Positions 1 to 9,733 of a stretch of 16,536 nt of DNA are shown here, in pieces (positions within the stretch are counted from its first letter, which is position 1; each line of letters opens with the position of its first letter). The DNA comes from Candolleomyces eurysporus (Eukaryota > Basidiomycota > Agaricomycetes > Agaricales > Psathyrellaceae): positions 1 to 16,536 of the forward strand of contig JANBPK010000393.1 in the NCBI GenBank assembly GCA_027579435.1, read 5' to 3'. The translations under genes and the position numbers were made by a program. The notes under the pieces are model-generated. The model searched no databases, was not told where the DNA came from, and worked only from the letters and a program-made list of their open reading frames with translations.

Positions 1-655
1 CTCGCTTCGTACGTCGTTCTTCTTCGTCACTACTATCGTTGCTATTGTCTTCGTATGGACCGAAACCCAGGCCTCTCTCCAAGAATAGCTTTGCCTGTTC
101 CCGACTCCTCAGGATGACGACGCGGTAGTAGAGAGGGAGCGCAATACGTGAGATCAGGCGGCACGTCAGGAGAGGTGCGAGTGCCTTTTCGAGGGCCGAC
201 GAGGACGAGGAGGCGCTCGAGGATCCTCCTACTCGGACATCTTGGGTGGAATCGTTCAGAGGGGCGGCGTGCGATGCACTGGAGGAAGTGGACGAGGTGG
301 ATGCAGCATGTGAGGACGAGGACGTACCACCGGTGGCATGGTTGGATCCATAGATCCTCCCGGATACGGTGAAGGAGTGAGATCAATGAGACGCACAGTG
401 TGCGAGGCACTCAAGGACGACGACAACGATGTGGCGGCAGGAATTGGACTGCCGGAGGTTGGGTCCGGGCCCACATCCCCACACCGAGCTCGCAGGTCAC
501 GCCTGACAGGGCTGGAATGCGGGGACGCAGGTCTTGCCATACCAGGAGTGCTCTTGGGCGTGGAAGAGGGGGTGGATATAGGCGAAAGTCAAGGTGACCT
601 TGAAGGAGCTTCAGGGCTCCAGGACGGCGAGTACCAGTGGAGTTGATGTCGATGT
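1..655 (-). pseudogene. truncated, damaged copy of the neighbouring F-box gene
   Basis: This segment matches 5416 to about 5960 closely by eye, in the same orientation, and so duplicates part of the F-box gene at 3972-6076. Base 1 pairs with base 5416. The part nearest the left edge (about 1-345) still reads open on the minus strand in the same frame as the parent and includes the block ALAPLLTCRLISRIALPLYY. Upstream of that it is broken. There is an extra block of roughly 120 bases (about 352-474) absent from the other copy. There is a one-base length difference near 490-515 that shifts the frame, and an in-frame TGA lies inside the extra block. Similarity fades at about 650-660, before the F-box start, so the copy has no start codon. 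Its 3' part lies off the window. It is probably a pseudogene; a re-founded gene using another start is less likely. Confidence 0.8.
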
Positions 656-851
656 AGGGACATTAGAAAAGCCAAATATTCGGGGTTGGAAAGGTAATCT
701 CCGAAGATGGACGTGTTGGCCAAAACTACGTGATAGGGCGTCCGGTTGGCTCAAGACAAGGCCATCCTTAGAAACATCGGACCTCGCTAGGTGCGAAGCG
801 CGTGTCCTTTGCTGAGTGCGTCACTAGTTCCAAGCTTCGAACTCCGCCTAA
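656..851. other. spacer between duplicated fragment and NACHT gene
   Basis: No coding potential, RNA gene or clear TATA box is visible. This stretch should hold the promoter of the NACHT gene and also the breakpoint where similarity to the parent F-box gene stops. Confidence 0.4.
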
Positions 852-3680
852 ATGAAATGCACTGCGCACATTGCTTCTGCAAGAACACGACTGCCTCACG
901 GCTGCTGTGCCTTGCCTCCTACTCTAATGCCAAAAGATCAACCCAGCAACATAAGGTTCTATTCGCCTCTCAGCCCATACCCTTTGCCCTCCAACCCTCA
1001 GGATGGTCGTCGGATAGAGGTGTCAGGGACAAGACCATGGTCAAGGACCGGCCCGGCCCGGGGATCGCGTTCTTCCCGGCAATCCGTTACCGCATCCCCC
1101 CTTCCATCCTTTCGTTCATCGTTTGGAGAGGAGTTGGCCCTCACCCACTCTAATCCCTCGGTTTACAATGCGTACACTCATCTTCCACCGCCCCACGCTT
1201 CACCCATACCTCCTGGCATGCCATTGCAAAACTCCTCTGCGGCTCAGAGGGACGCCGACAGCACCGTTAGAGGCCTTCCGCCACCACGAGCACCTGTCGC
1301 ACCTGGAGCCTGTCCATCTCAGAGAGAACTGTATAATCCCCTGTACCCCCATCTTCCACCCCTCTCTTCTCTTCGGGTACCTCCCAAGCTGGATCCAGTC
1401 GTGGCTCGGAGCGATCCTTGGGAGCGGAACAACCAGGACCGCACCTACCATGGTACAGCTTTCGAACGACCGATACCATCAGCGCAACCACTACCAGCAG
1501 CCCACATACCCCCTCGACTACCCCCAAGGATGATGCCACTGCTGTGCAATCCACAGCATCAATCGTCGCACTGCCCTCAGCCAACACATGCTGTCAACGT
1601 CCATGAATCACCGCCACCAGATTCCTCCCTGGACACTGGGCGTTTGAATAGATCACTCTTCCGAAATGCGCAAAACTTCCAAACGGGCGATTGGCATGTT
1701 ACTACGGTGCACACTTCTAGATCAATTGATGGTGAGTAACAGTTCGCTGCGTCGCGGGATGAGTTATATCTTCAACTCTACATCCACTTTCGCCTAGGCT
1801 GGGAGGTTTTACAAAAGCACACCGCTCCCAATGCTCTCCACGACTCCAGTGCTCGATTCGATGCTCCGAAGTGTGATGAAGACACCCGCATCGAGGTCAC
1901 CGACGAAATCATGGGATTTATCAAGGATCGTGATCATCCTCAACGCTTGCTGTGCATGACTGGCGCTGCCGGTTCGGGAAAATCAGCGCTGCAGCAAACG
2001 ATTGCTGAACGTTGCGCAAAGGGCAATATTCTCGGAGCAGCGTACTTCATTTCTGTTGCGGACGCCAAACGGAACACAGCGTCGACCATTGTCCCAACCA
2101 TCGCCTATCAGTTAGGGTTGCATCACCCCACCTTACAGCGCTTCGTCGCTGCCGAAGTGGAGCACGACCCCCTCATCTTCTCTCGGTCGCTCATAACGCA
2201 GATGGATGTGCTCGTTGTTCGTCCCTTCAAGAATCTTCGAAGAAGCAATGAATGCGACACTTCAACCTTCCCATACGTTATCCTGATCGATGGCCTCGAC
2301 GAGTGCCAAGGCGAGCCGAGCACCACTACGGACCTCGGGCGTGTCAAGATGAAATACAAGGCGGAAGATAGACAGACGGAGTTCCTAGCCGCTATCAGGA
2401 ACTCCCTACTCAACAGCGACCTCCCCTTCCGCGTTTTCATTGCCAGCCGACCAGAGTTGCCTATTCGTACCGCTTTGGGTCCCACTGGCTCTCTACACGG
2501 ACTGGCCTACGAAATACAACTCAGCGATCAATACGATGCGACAGAGGATATGCGTCGATACCTACGGAGAAGATTCCAGGATATCGGTCTCAGAATCGGT
2601 CAACCCGATTGGTTCACGGAAGGCAACATCGAGACGCTTGTGCAGGCTGGGTCTGGACAGTTCGTGTACGTTGCGACCGTGTTCAAGTACGTGTCGGAGC
2701 GTCGAGCGTCGCCTGTGCACACGTTGAAGACAGTCCTCAACTGGACACCAGGACAAGCGACGCGACCATTCGAAGCGCTCGATATGCTTTACACCAATAT
2801 ATTGTCGAATGCAAAGGAAGCATACGAAGCTGTCGATGCCCACAGTGGACGCGACTTTCTTTTGCTTTTCAGGATCTTTCATTTTGGGGAATCCAATTTG
2901 CTTCTTTTCTCATATGCCCCCAATCATTTAAGCATCCTGCTTAATCTAGAAAGCAATGCCTCAGAAATTCTTGCTTCGGACCTCCGTTCCCTTGTGTATC
3001 TAGGGGAGGATGGGTTTGGGAGCATGCGGCTAACCGTGTACCACAAATCTTTCTCTGACTTCGTGGACGAAGAAAGTCGCGCAAAGGATCTGTTTGTATC
3101 AGATTCCCGCGNTTTACACGCACATCGCAAAGTGCTGTATGCAACACATCATTGAATCTCCAGAACTCCACTCTCGTACGTGATTACATTCAATTTTCAA
3201 CCATGAACTCAATACATGACCTGTGTCTAGTACCGGATGAATGGGAAGACATGTCAGTCTCCGAGCAACATCTGATAACAGCTATCCCACAGCTATACTG
3301 CTTGGTAGATGCCGTCGCTATTGATGAAATCGTTGATTTCACCCATAAGGGTGGGTGGCAAAAAATTGACATGGTACTATCAAAACCTTTGGGATTTGGC
3401 ATTATCTTCAAGAACAGCTGGGCATATGCTGCCAACTGGATAGACAATCTTGATGAGTCTGCTGACGATTCGAAAGTGAGTAAACTTCCCAATGCCTCCT
3501 TGGTAGGAATTAACATTTCGTCTCCAGAAACGCAGACCTGAGGTGGCTGCGATCATGAGCAAGTACCTTGAAAAGTGGAAACATGTTTTCAATGAAAGGT
3601 TCCCTGAAGCGAAAGAATACCATTTCGATACAGATTTAACTAGTTCAGGCTTGGATGATGAATCTAGCGATTCAGACTAG
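852..3680 (+). CDS. NWD2-like NACHT-domain NTPase with proline-rich N-terminal head
   Basis: A STAND-class signalling NTPase. My model has four exons, 852-1731, 1798-3175, 3231-3475 and 3528-3680. The introns of 66, 55 and 52 bases start GTGAGT, GTACGT and GTGAGT. The product is about 884 residues if the N at 3112 is an extra base; read literally, the frame stops at 3155. Residues 1 to about 265 are rich in Pro, Ser and His and match nothing I know. Next come FRNAQNF and then DGWEVLQKHTAP, the usual lead-in of basidiomycete NWD2-like proteins. The P-loop GAAGSGKS is at about 349-356. Walker B VILIDGLDE is at about 455-462, with acidic residues D458, D461 and E462. FIASRPELPIR follows as the usual sensor region. 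The tail ends in an acidic, serine-rich stretch, and no WD40, TPR or ankyrin repeats are visible. The first ATG of the open frame was chosen; later in-frame ATGs are possible. The family is proposed to act in fungal self/non-self or stress signalling; the role here is unknown. Confidence 0.87.
3112..3112. other. N base that breaks the NACHT frame
   Basis: Reading straight through this N shifts translation to a stop at 3155. Skipping it gives a frame that continues through two well-formed introns to the stop at 3680. It is therefore most likely an assembly artefact rather than a mutation. Confidence 0.75.
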
Positions 3681-3971
3681 CTACAGCTCTTCGCGTCATT
3701 CCTTATTTCCACTTCTGCTGACAGTCATTCAAAGCGATGCACCGTTTTCGATGTATTTTTTACCTTTTGAAGAGTCGCATGTATAGCTTCAATCTTTAAG
3801 CAATCTTTACGCCAGCGAAAGTCAACTCTATTGGTGGTGGTAGGTTTGTTGTGATTCTATCCCTTGGAAATGTATATCATAAAATTCGTACGCGGCACTG
3901 GAGCTTTTACACAACGGGACACCAATTAGGACAAAGAGCTTGAACCTGACAAGGAGGACGAACTAAGCCTA
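3681..3971. other. convergent 3' untranslated region
   Basis: AT-richer spacer between the tail-to-tail NACHT gene and F-box gene. It has no ORF of interest and no canonical AATAAA signal. It should contain both 3' ends. Confidence 0.5.
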
Positions 3972-6076
3972 CTAGTCACTAGAGGAAAGCCTAACACCAA
4001 ACCATGACGCGCAAGAATACGACGTCTGCGTCTGCAGGCCCGATCCCCCTGCTCCCGAGCTACTGCTGACATGTGGTGGTGCTGGTCTCACGTCCCTCAC
4101 ATGTGGCTCCAAGTCCCCAGTCCTGCTGTTACCACTACCATTGGAGGCAACCCCAGCCCCAGCCCCAATCAGCCCCCACAACCTCTCGCACTTCCTCGCC
4201 TGATTCATAAATAGTCCTGTGCCCATCCCATAACCCGCTGTATGCGCAGGCGTATAAAACGCCGTCCCACCTCCATAGCCCATCGATCCAGCCGACGTTT
4301 GTGGGTGTGAGGTCCCGGTCGAGCCGTGCAAAGTCGTAGGCGCATACCCATCTACACCTCGCGCGCTATTCGCGTAAACCCTCTCTACGGGGTTCGACGG
4401 TAGGACGACAGCCAATCTCGGTCGTGCAGGTCGCCGGTTCAAAGGTGAACCAGGCGTGCTCGTGCTGGAACCGAGAGGGATGTTGGTATGNGGAGAGTGA
4501 TGAGGTGGATGGAAGTGAGAAGCCGGAGGAGCTGGAGGGGCTTGAGGAGGGGTGACGACAACCCCGTTCGATCCCAGCAGCACGATCTTCTCTAGCGTCT
4601 CGTTCTTGCTGACCCTCAACACAGCCTCGTTCCATACAGAGGGTAACATCGTCGCGAACGTCTTGAGTTTCGATCGGGTGGATAGAGCTTCTGTGAGTCG
4701 AGCGATGGGCCCCGCCGGTACTGGTTGGTTCGCAGACTGTTGATTTCCTGCTGGGGGGGGAAGGGTCGTCACTCATCCTAAAAGCAACAAACACTTCCTC
4801 CAGTTTCTCCGACGCCTCTACCACTTCCGCCACGGCTCCAATCAGGTTCTTCACCCTCGGTTGAGTGAGGTAGACGTTCTGCGGTTTTCGTAAGACTAGA
4901 TGCTTGAGTGGGTTATTGTTCTGTCTTCTCGTTCTCCTCCCCGCAATCCCCTCTTCCGCTTCCACTTCTGCCGGTGCCCAAGTCTTGTCGTCGTCAGATA
5001 TTGGATCCCAGCTCGCAGCGAACGCTCTCAGAGCGTTCACGAACACCTCTGCGTCGTCGTCTGGGTCCTGCCTCGTAGCCCACGGCGACCCGTCCCTGTC
5101 TCCAAAAGCCCCAACACCTCCTCCTAGATAGACCTGGGCGTTGCCATAGGTAGGCGGCGGAGCTCCGTCGATCGTAATCTCCAACACTTTCAATGCGATG
5201 GTATCCAACTCCAAGTTTGTCTGAGACCCACTCGCCACTCCAAGCTCCTCGTCCGCTCTAGCCTTCCCCTTGCCTTTCCCGAGAGCGCCNTCCATCGATG
5301 GCGAGCGGCCGACGTAGCTGCGCAGCCTCCGCGAGCCCGGCCAGGATCCGCAATACCTCCCCCGCCTCTTGCCATACCCCGCATACCACGAGCCTCCGGA
5401 TCCATCGTGCTCGCTCTCGCTTCGTACGTCGTTCTTCTTCGTCACGACTATCGTTGCTATTGTCTTCGTACGGACCGAAACCCAGCCCTCTCTCCAAGAA
5501 TAGTTTTGCTTGTTCCCGGCTCCTCAGGATGACGACGCGGTAGTAGAGAGGGAGCGCAATGCGTGAGATCAGGCGGCACGTCAGGAGAGGTGCGAGTGCC
5601 TTTTCGAGGGCCGACGAGGACGAGGAGGCGTTCGAGGGTCCCCCTACTCGGACATCTTGGGTGGAATCGTTCAGAGGGGTGGCATGCGATGCGCTGGAGG
5701 AAGTGGATGCGGCATGTGAGGATGAGGAGGCGGAGGATGGGCCACCGGTGGCATGGTTGGATCCATGTCCCCACACCGGACTCGCGGGTCGGCTTCTGAC
5801 TGGGCTTGAGTGCGGGGATGCACGCCGCGTCGTGCTGGGACTGCTCTTGGGGGTGGAGGAGGGTGTCGAGATGGGCGAAGGCCCGAGTGACCTTGAGGGT
5901 GCTTCAGGGTTGTAGGACGGCGAGTACCAGGAGGATGAGGATGTGGACGTCGATGTCGAAGTGGCATTGGGTTGGGAGGGTTGGGGATACAGAACGACCT
6001 CTTCGAGGATACGTTCCAGCAGCTCTTCGGGGAATGAGAGGAGGTGCATCATCTTCGGGCTGGCGATTGAGTTCAT
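3972..6076 (-). CDS. F-box-like protein with serine-rich insertion; two frame breaks
   Basis: Three overlapping minus-strand frames form one protein of about 700 residues. The first break is at the N at 5290: dropping it joins residue 262 to the next frame. The second is at the eight-G run 4753-4760, where seven would keep frame. The N at 4491 looks like a true base. Residues 12-30 (LLSFPEELLERILEEVVLY) are the first half of an F-box. Residues 33-156 are low complexity, rich in Ser, Pro and Thr. Residues 161-184, with LLTCRLISRIALPLYYRVVIL, resemble the second F-box half. Later ordered blocks include LGKGKGKA, LKVLEITIDG, KNLIGAVAEVVEASEKLEEVFVAF (positions about 4785-4865) and NQARKCERLWGLI (about 4165-4205). 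F-box proteins bind Skp1 and select targets for SCF ubiquitin ligases. A partial copy lies at 1-655. The start is the ATG just before the F-box. Genuine pseudogenisation cannot be excluded, but the intact protein on either side of each break argues for sequencing error. Confidence 0.75.
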
Positions 6077-6082
6077 AGTCTT

Positions 6083-6135
6083 CTATAATGGTTAAGTACA
6101 ATGCGTGGAGAGCCATATGGAGGAGGCAAACGTAC
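6083..6135 (-). other. probable intron in the F-box gene 5' leader
   Basis: On the minus strand this is a 53-base interval starting GTACGT and ending ATTATAG, with a CTTAAC branch-like site, ending six bases before the ATG at 6076. The upstream exon reads open for about 23 codons in the F-box frame back to a TGA near 6205 but holds no ATG, so the intron is most simply in the 5' UTR. Confidence 0.65.
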
Positions 6136-6446
6136 GGTCTGGATTGGAATGGGGAGCACCCCAGAACGTTCGAGGTTGGGGAAACCGGTCTCCCAAAAAG
6201 CTAGACTGATTCAGGGGATTCGTATTCGCCGTACACAGTACAAGCGGTTTCGTGTGCGTTCAAGGCTTGGTCGCTATTGTCTTCCTGTCGACGTCGAGTC
6301 GGTGGCCAAGGAGAGGCGAGGTGTTGGGGATGATGATGATGAAGGGAAGGAAGGCTTTGTGTGCTATTTACGCTCTCAACTGACTGGCCTGATCGAGGCT
6401 TTGAGGCTAAGCTCGAGATGATCGAGCCCACTGGGTCGTGTTGGTA

Positions 6447-6497
6447 CTGAAGCGATGTCAGTGTACAGGGAAGCAGGGGCCTGTTGATAGCACTCAC
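6447..6497 (-). other. probable second intron in the F-box gene 5' leader
   Basis: On the minus strand, 51 bases starting GTGAGT and ending GCTTCAG, with a perfect CTGAC branch site 13 bases from the end. It lies in line with the 6083-6135 intron, giving a 311-base exon between them. That exon has an open stretch of about 80 codons (to a stop at 6201) in a frame that does not join the F-box frame. I therefore treat it as leader, although an unseen intron could make it coding. Confidence 0.5.
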
Positions 6498-7150
6498 CCC
6501 GGCTCCGATATACAAGAAGCTATATCCTCCCTAAGACCTCTTCTCAGAAAACTGTGGCTTCGCTGACAGTCCTGCGTATCGTCCTGTGGAGCTGGCAAAG
6601 GGTGCTGACCGCCAGTGACAGTGACGAGAAGGGAACCCCGCGCAGGCTGTATGGGGATAACAAGGTTGGCAGCTCTCCGTTCGCGGAGCGAGTCCCTCGT
6701 GGCCTCGTGGATCGGTGAGCGGCTTCGTAGCCTTTTTGGGCAGGGCAAGCTTGTTAGGTGGGAAGTCGAGGAAATGCGCGCGTTATATCCTTCTGGGTGG
6801 GTGGCTAGTCGTCGCACGACAGGCCTTGGGCACCTCTGGAGTGGTAGGTCGATGCCGGGTGATTTTTTGCTGAGCGTGGGGGAGGCTGCGGGCGGATTTG
6901 GTTAGTTTGGGCGGGTAGCGAAGACAGAAGGGCAGGAAGGCTCCACAGAGGATGGGAACGAATCTTTGTGAAATGAGACTCGGGGTACGACGGTGGGTAT
7001 GGGTATGCGATACATGGCAATATGGACAGATGGCAGGATGTGAATTTGGGAGGATCGTCGCCGACGATAGAGGGGAGATTCGCGACAGCATCCCAGGAGA
7101 TGGCTCACCTTGAGTGGTCGTATTCGTTACCTGCAAGTCTCGCAAAGTAC
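6498..7150 (-). promoter_or_regulatory. probable upstream region of the F-box gene
   Basis: The minus strand is pyrimidine-rich, as is common in fungal promoters, and has a TATA-like GGATATAACG near 6784-6793. Two overlapping minus-strand open frames (6494-6817 and 6783-7145) have low-complexity, Pro/Arg/His-rich translations that look like chance. No transcription start can be fixed. Confidence 0.3.
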
Positions 7151-7303
7151 AGCAGAAGGTGGTAGTTCAAGAACAAGCCTCACCCCGTTGAGCAACAACA
7201 ACCAATTCAATTCAATATTTGATTCGGAGTCGCGCCCGAGCCACATAATGCATCAAGTTCTAGTCTGGGGGAAATGAATGAGAGAGCAACTGAAATAGCG
7301 AGG

Positions 7304-7328
7304 CTTCTCCGAGCACAGCTCCGAGAAG
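7304..7328. repeat. 25-base hairpin
   Basis: Arms of 11 bases (CTTCTCCGAGC and GCTCCGAGAAG) with one mismatch and a three-base loop. The function is unknown. It is too short and isolated to call a terminator or transposon end. Confidence 0.6.
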
Positions 7329-8201
7329 GTGATACACAGGTTTTCTAGGGAGCTTAATATGTCCTTAACGGTATGTTGAATCCAGATAGCCTCTGATCAT
7401 GGAGCTCGTGCATACAAGTCTAAGAAGCCCGATATACGGACAAGATGATACGGATACAATCGAAATATCTTGACGCCATTCCGCCGGCTCAGTGCACAGA
7501 CCACTGCATACAAACGACGCAGAAATCCTCAATGCGAGCTGCTCGGGGATACTTCAGCACGTTGCTAGTAGCCCATCCTCGAGGCATCCCGAGATTGAAT
7601 TGAACTAAAACTGGTCTAGGCCTCGAGGCAGGCATACCTAGGAGGTCCTCGTCCAACGATCGAGTACTATTATTCTTGTCAATCGACTCTGACAACTAGT
7701 ATGGACTGGACCCCATTAAGCCAGCTACCACGAGACGCTCAATACCGTTTACCACATATGTACTTGTAACCTACATACTTCAAATCTGATAATCCCTTCG
7801 ACGTCAATCAGTCCGTCATCCGCTGGGAGAAACATCACCCAACATACATAGCTTAACATCAAGGCTCACCTCATTGACAGGCAGAGAAGTTGCGAAGCAC
7901 GCATCCTTCCTAGACGGTATCAGAGACATAGACTTGAGATCCATTCTCTTTTTTGTGAACAAAGGGATCTAGCTCCGTTTATGTGCTGCTGGGTGCGTCG
8001 TTTGAGGGAGATAGTAGGCAACAAGAAACTGGATCTTACAGACTCAATGGAAGCTCTCTTTGAGTGGCTTCGTGGTATATGTTACGGTATACATATTCCC
8101 TGATCGCTGGGTTTGATGACCTGGGGGACACAGCCCTTCATACGCCACGGCCACGGCTCGGCTCCTCGTGCTTGATACCCAGCCCCCAAGGCTATAGCTA
8201 A

Positions 8202-8220
8202 GATTAAAATGTCTTTAATC
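8202..8220. repeat. inverted repeat with 7-base arms
   Basis: GATTAAA and TTTAATC are separated by five bases. This is the first of a run of palindromes in the gene-poor region. Confidence 0.7.
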
Positions 8221-8242
8221 ATATATGTCTATCGGTAGCTAG

Positions 8243-8254
8243 GTGTACGTACAC
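8243..8254. repeat. perfect 12-base palindrome
   Basis: GTGTACGTACAC reads the same on both strands. It could be a binding site for a dimeric regulator, but no nearby gene supports that. Confidence 0.7.
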
Positions 8255-8351
8255 GACACAAGAATATATATGACCTGACGTAGACGTATGAGCTCTGTCG
8301 GTGGGAGGAGATCCCTACCCGTGTCGTTTGAGCGGCTGCGAGCTCAGTTAA

Positions 8352-8385
8352 TACCGGCAAGGGCCCTTCTGCCAGCGCGCCGGTA
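8352..8385. repeat. nested inverted repeats
   Basis: TACCGGC (8352-8358) pairs with GCCGGTA (8379-8385). Inside them lies the perfect 10-base palindrome AAGGGCCCTT (8359-8368), directly abutting the left arm. Confidence 0.65.
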
Positions 8386-8733
8386 AATCGGCATTTAGCC
8401 TTTCAATACGGTATACTACCAGCTGGAACGCTCGCCTGTCAGTGTGCCTTGTGTCCAAGCCACGCCATTAAGGTGATCAGGGCTATGAATACTAGGTACG
8501 CATCTAGACTTGACTCCACTTTCGATGGACATGACCAGGGGCGATCGCGTGGAATGCACTGAAGATTTCCTCCAGGCCCAGGCCCAGAGCTCATCACAAA
8601 TGTGAGTAAGAAAAACACCACACAGTCCGCCTTCCACGTTTCGAAGCTTCCCGCAGTATGGCCGAACCTTGGTCTCAGCGCTCTTCGAGAAAGCAGGGCG
8701 CCTATCTCTATCTATGACTCTCCATCAAGGGCC

Positions 8734-8745
8734 GCCGCCGGCGGC
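8734..8745. repeat. perfect GC-only 12-base palindrome
   Basis: GCCGCCGGCGGC sits in otherwise mixed-composition DNA. The role is unknown. Confidence 0.7.
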
Positions 8746-9534
8746 CGATCAGGTGCTCAAGTTGCCGGAATGACTCCATGAGGACTCAGGCGCATCAGAT
8801 TCCAGAGGCGCGAGAGGCGCATCACGGATCAGAAATCACCGGACTGCCAAGTCCATGACAATCGCGTCGGTCCTAGAGTCATTTTCGGTTTCGCGATCGG
8901 ATGTTGTTCGTTCTTTTGCCTCGGCCGTCGTCGACGTGTCAGGGTTTCGTTCAGGGTTCAACGATTTACACACCTCATTCAACTGTTCTGCTCTAAACGC
9001 ATCCGTGATATTGATAGTGTATTCCAGGAGTCGAGCCAATCAAAACCGACTCCAGAAAACCGGAGAGACGACCTCCGGACCACTCGACGAACGAGGCTCG
9101 ACATCCCACAGGAGTCATTTCATTGATCCGCAACAGTTCACCCCGGAGAAGCCTCACATGGGAGGAACAAAGAGCTCAGGGGCCCACACACAAGAGGATG
9201 ACTACGAACGTACGTACACCTCCGAACCATGGCTACAAATCCCCACTGACACGTACACAATCTGCGAAAAAAAAAGCTCCCTTTCGTTCGCGTCGAATCA
9301 TCCATTCGCTTCCCGATGATCCAGGATGATCCATGCGTTCACTCGCGCCTACACGCCCCTTGGCCCTTGATGCATCCCGCCCTCCTTGGAGTCATCGGCG
9401 GGCGAGAAAAAATGAGTCTGGACGAAGTAAGCGAGCGGCGGCAGGTCGTCCATGCGGTTGCATGGCTTTTGCATCCGCGTCTACGCGATTCCAGTTTCCC
9501 CAAGAGGTGCTGAACATCGGTCGGAGCGGACGTG

Positions 9535-9542
9535 TATAAATA
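9535..9542 (+). promoter_or_regulatory. TATA box of the 169-residue protein gene
   Basis: TATAAATA lies 199 bases before the ATG at 9734, which implies a leader of roughly 165 bases. No ATG-started longer frame competes. The leader contains a short CAT run at about 9676-9688. Confidence 0.65.
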
Positions 9543-9733
9543 CTCGAGGGCTCGATCGATGGCTAAATCACCATCGGCACCCACTGACCAGCAGCCACTC
9601 GACACCGGCAGGCTAAAGTTTCTACCTTCGGTCAAGCAACAGCTTCGAAACCAACTTGAGCAGGAGCAGCTCTATCATCATCATCATCACGGAATCCCTC
9701 TGCAACTCTACCTAGCTTCTGACCTTTGAAGAA

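Larger units (their letters stand above)
7151..9530. other. long region with no convincing gene
   Basis: About 2.4 kb with only short, compositionally odd open frames on both strands. I saw no tRNA, no transposase or reverse transcriptase motif and no long terminal repeats. The 7151-8830 part carries several perfect palindromes, listed separately. The 8840-9330 part has overlapping open frames on both strands (8855-9319 plus, 8836-9039 minus), neither with recognisable motifs. The last part leads into the TATA box of the next gene. Confidence 0.5.

Noticed and set aside
1123..1606. Other long open frames over the proline-rich head (plus 1123-1533 and 1418-1606, minus 1200-1587)
   Set aside because: They are shadows caused by the CT-rich composition. 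Only the frame from 852 joins through an intron to the NACHT domain.
6494..7145. Minus-strand frames 6494-6817 and 6783-7145 as separate genes
   Set aside because: Low-complexity translations rich in Pro, Arg, Ser and His, with no motif. They fit promoter or leader DNA of the F-box gene better.
7489..7695. 68-codon minus-strand frame in the gene-poor region
   Set aside because: Short, motif-free and isolated. Such frames are expected by chance over 2.4 kb.
8100..8200. Possible tRNA or transposon end around the GGGGG/CCCCC pair
   Set aside because: No T-loop GGTTCRA box or anticodon arm could be found, and the inverted arms are imperfect and without target-site duplications.
8836..9319. Overlapping open frames on both strands (8855-9319 plus, 8836-9039 minus)
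   Set aside because: Neither has a recognisable motif, splice pattern or clear promoter, and they overlap each other in opposite directions. Left as unexplained rather than called genes.
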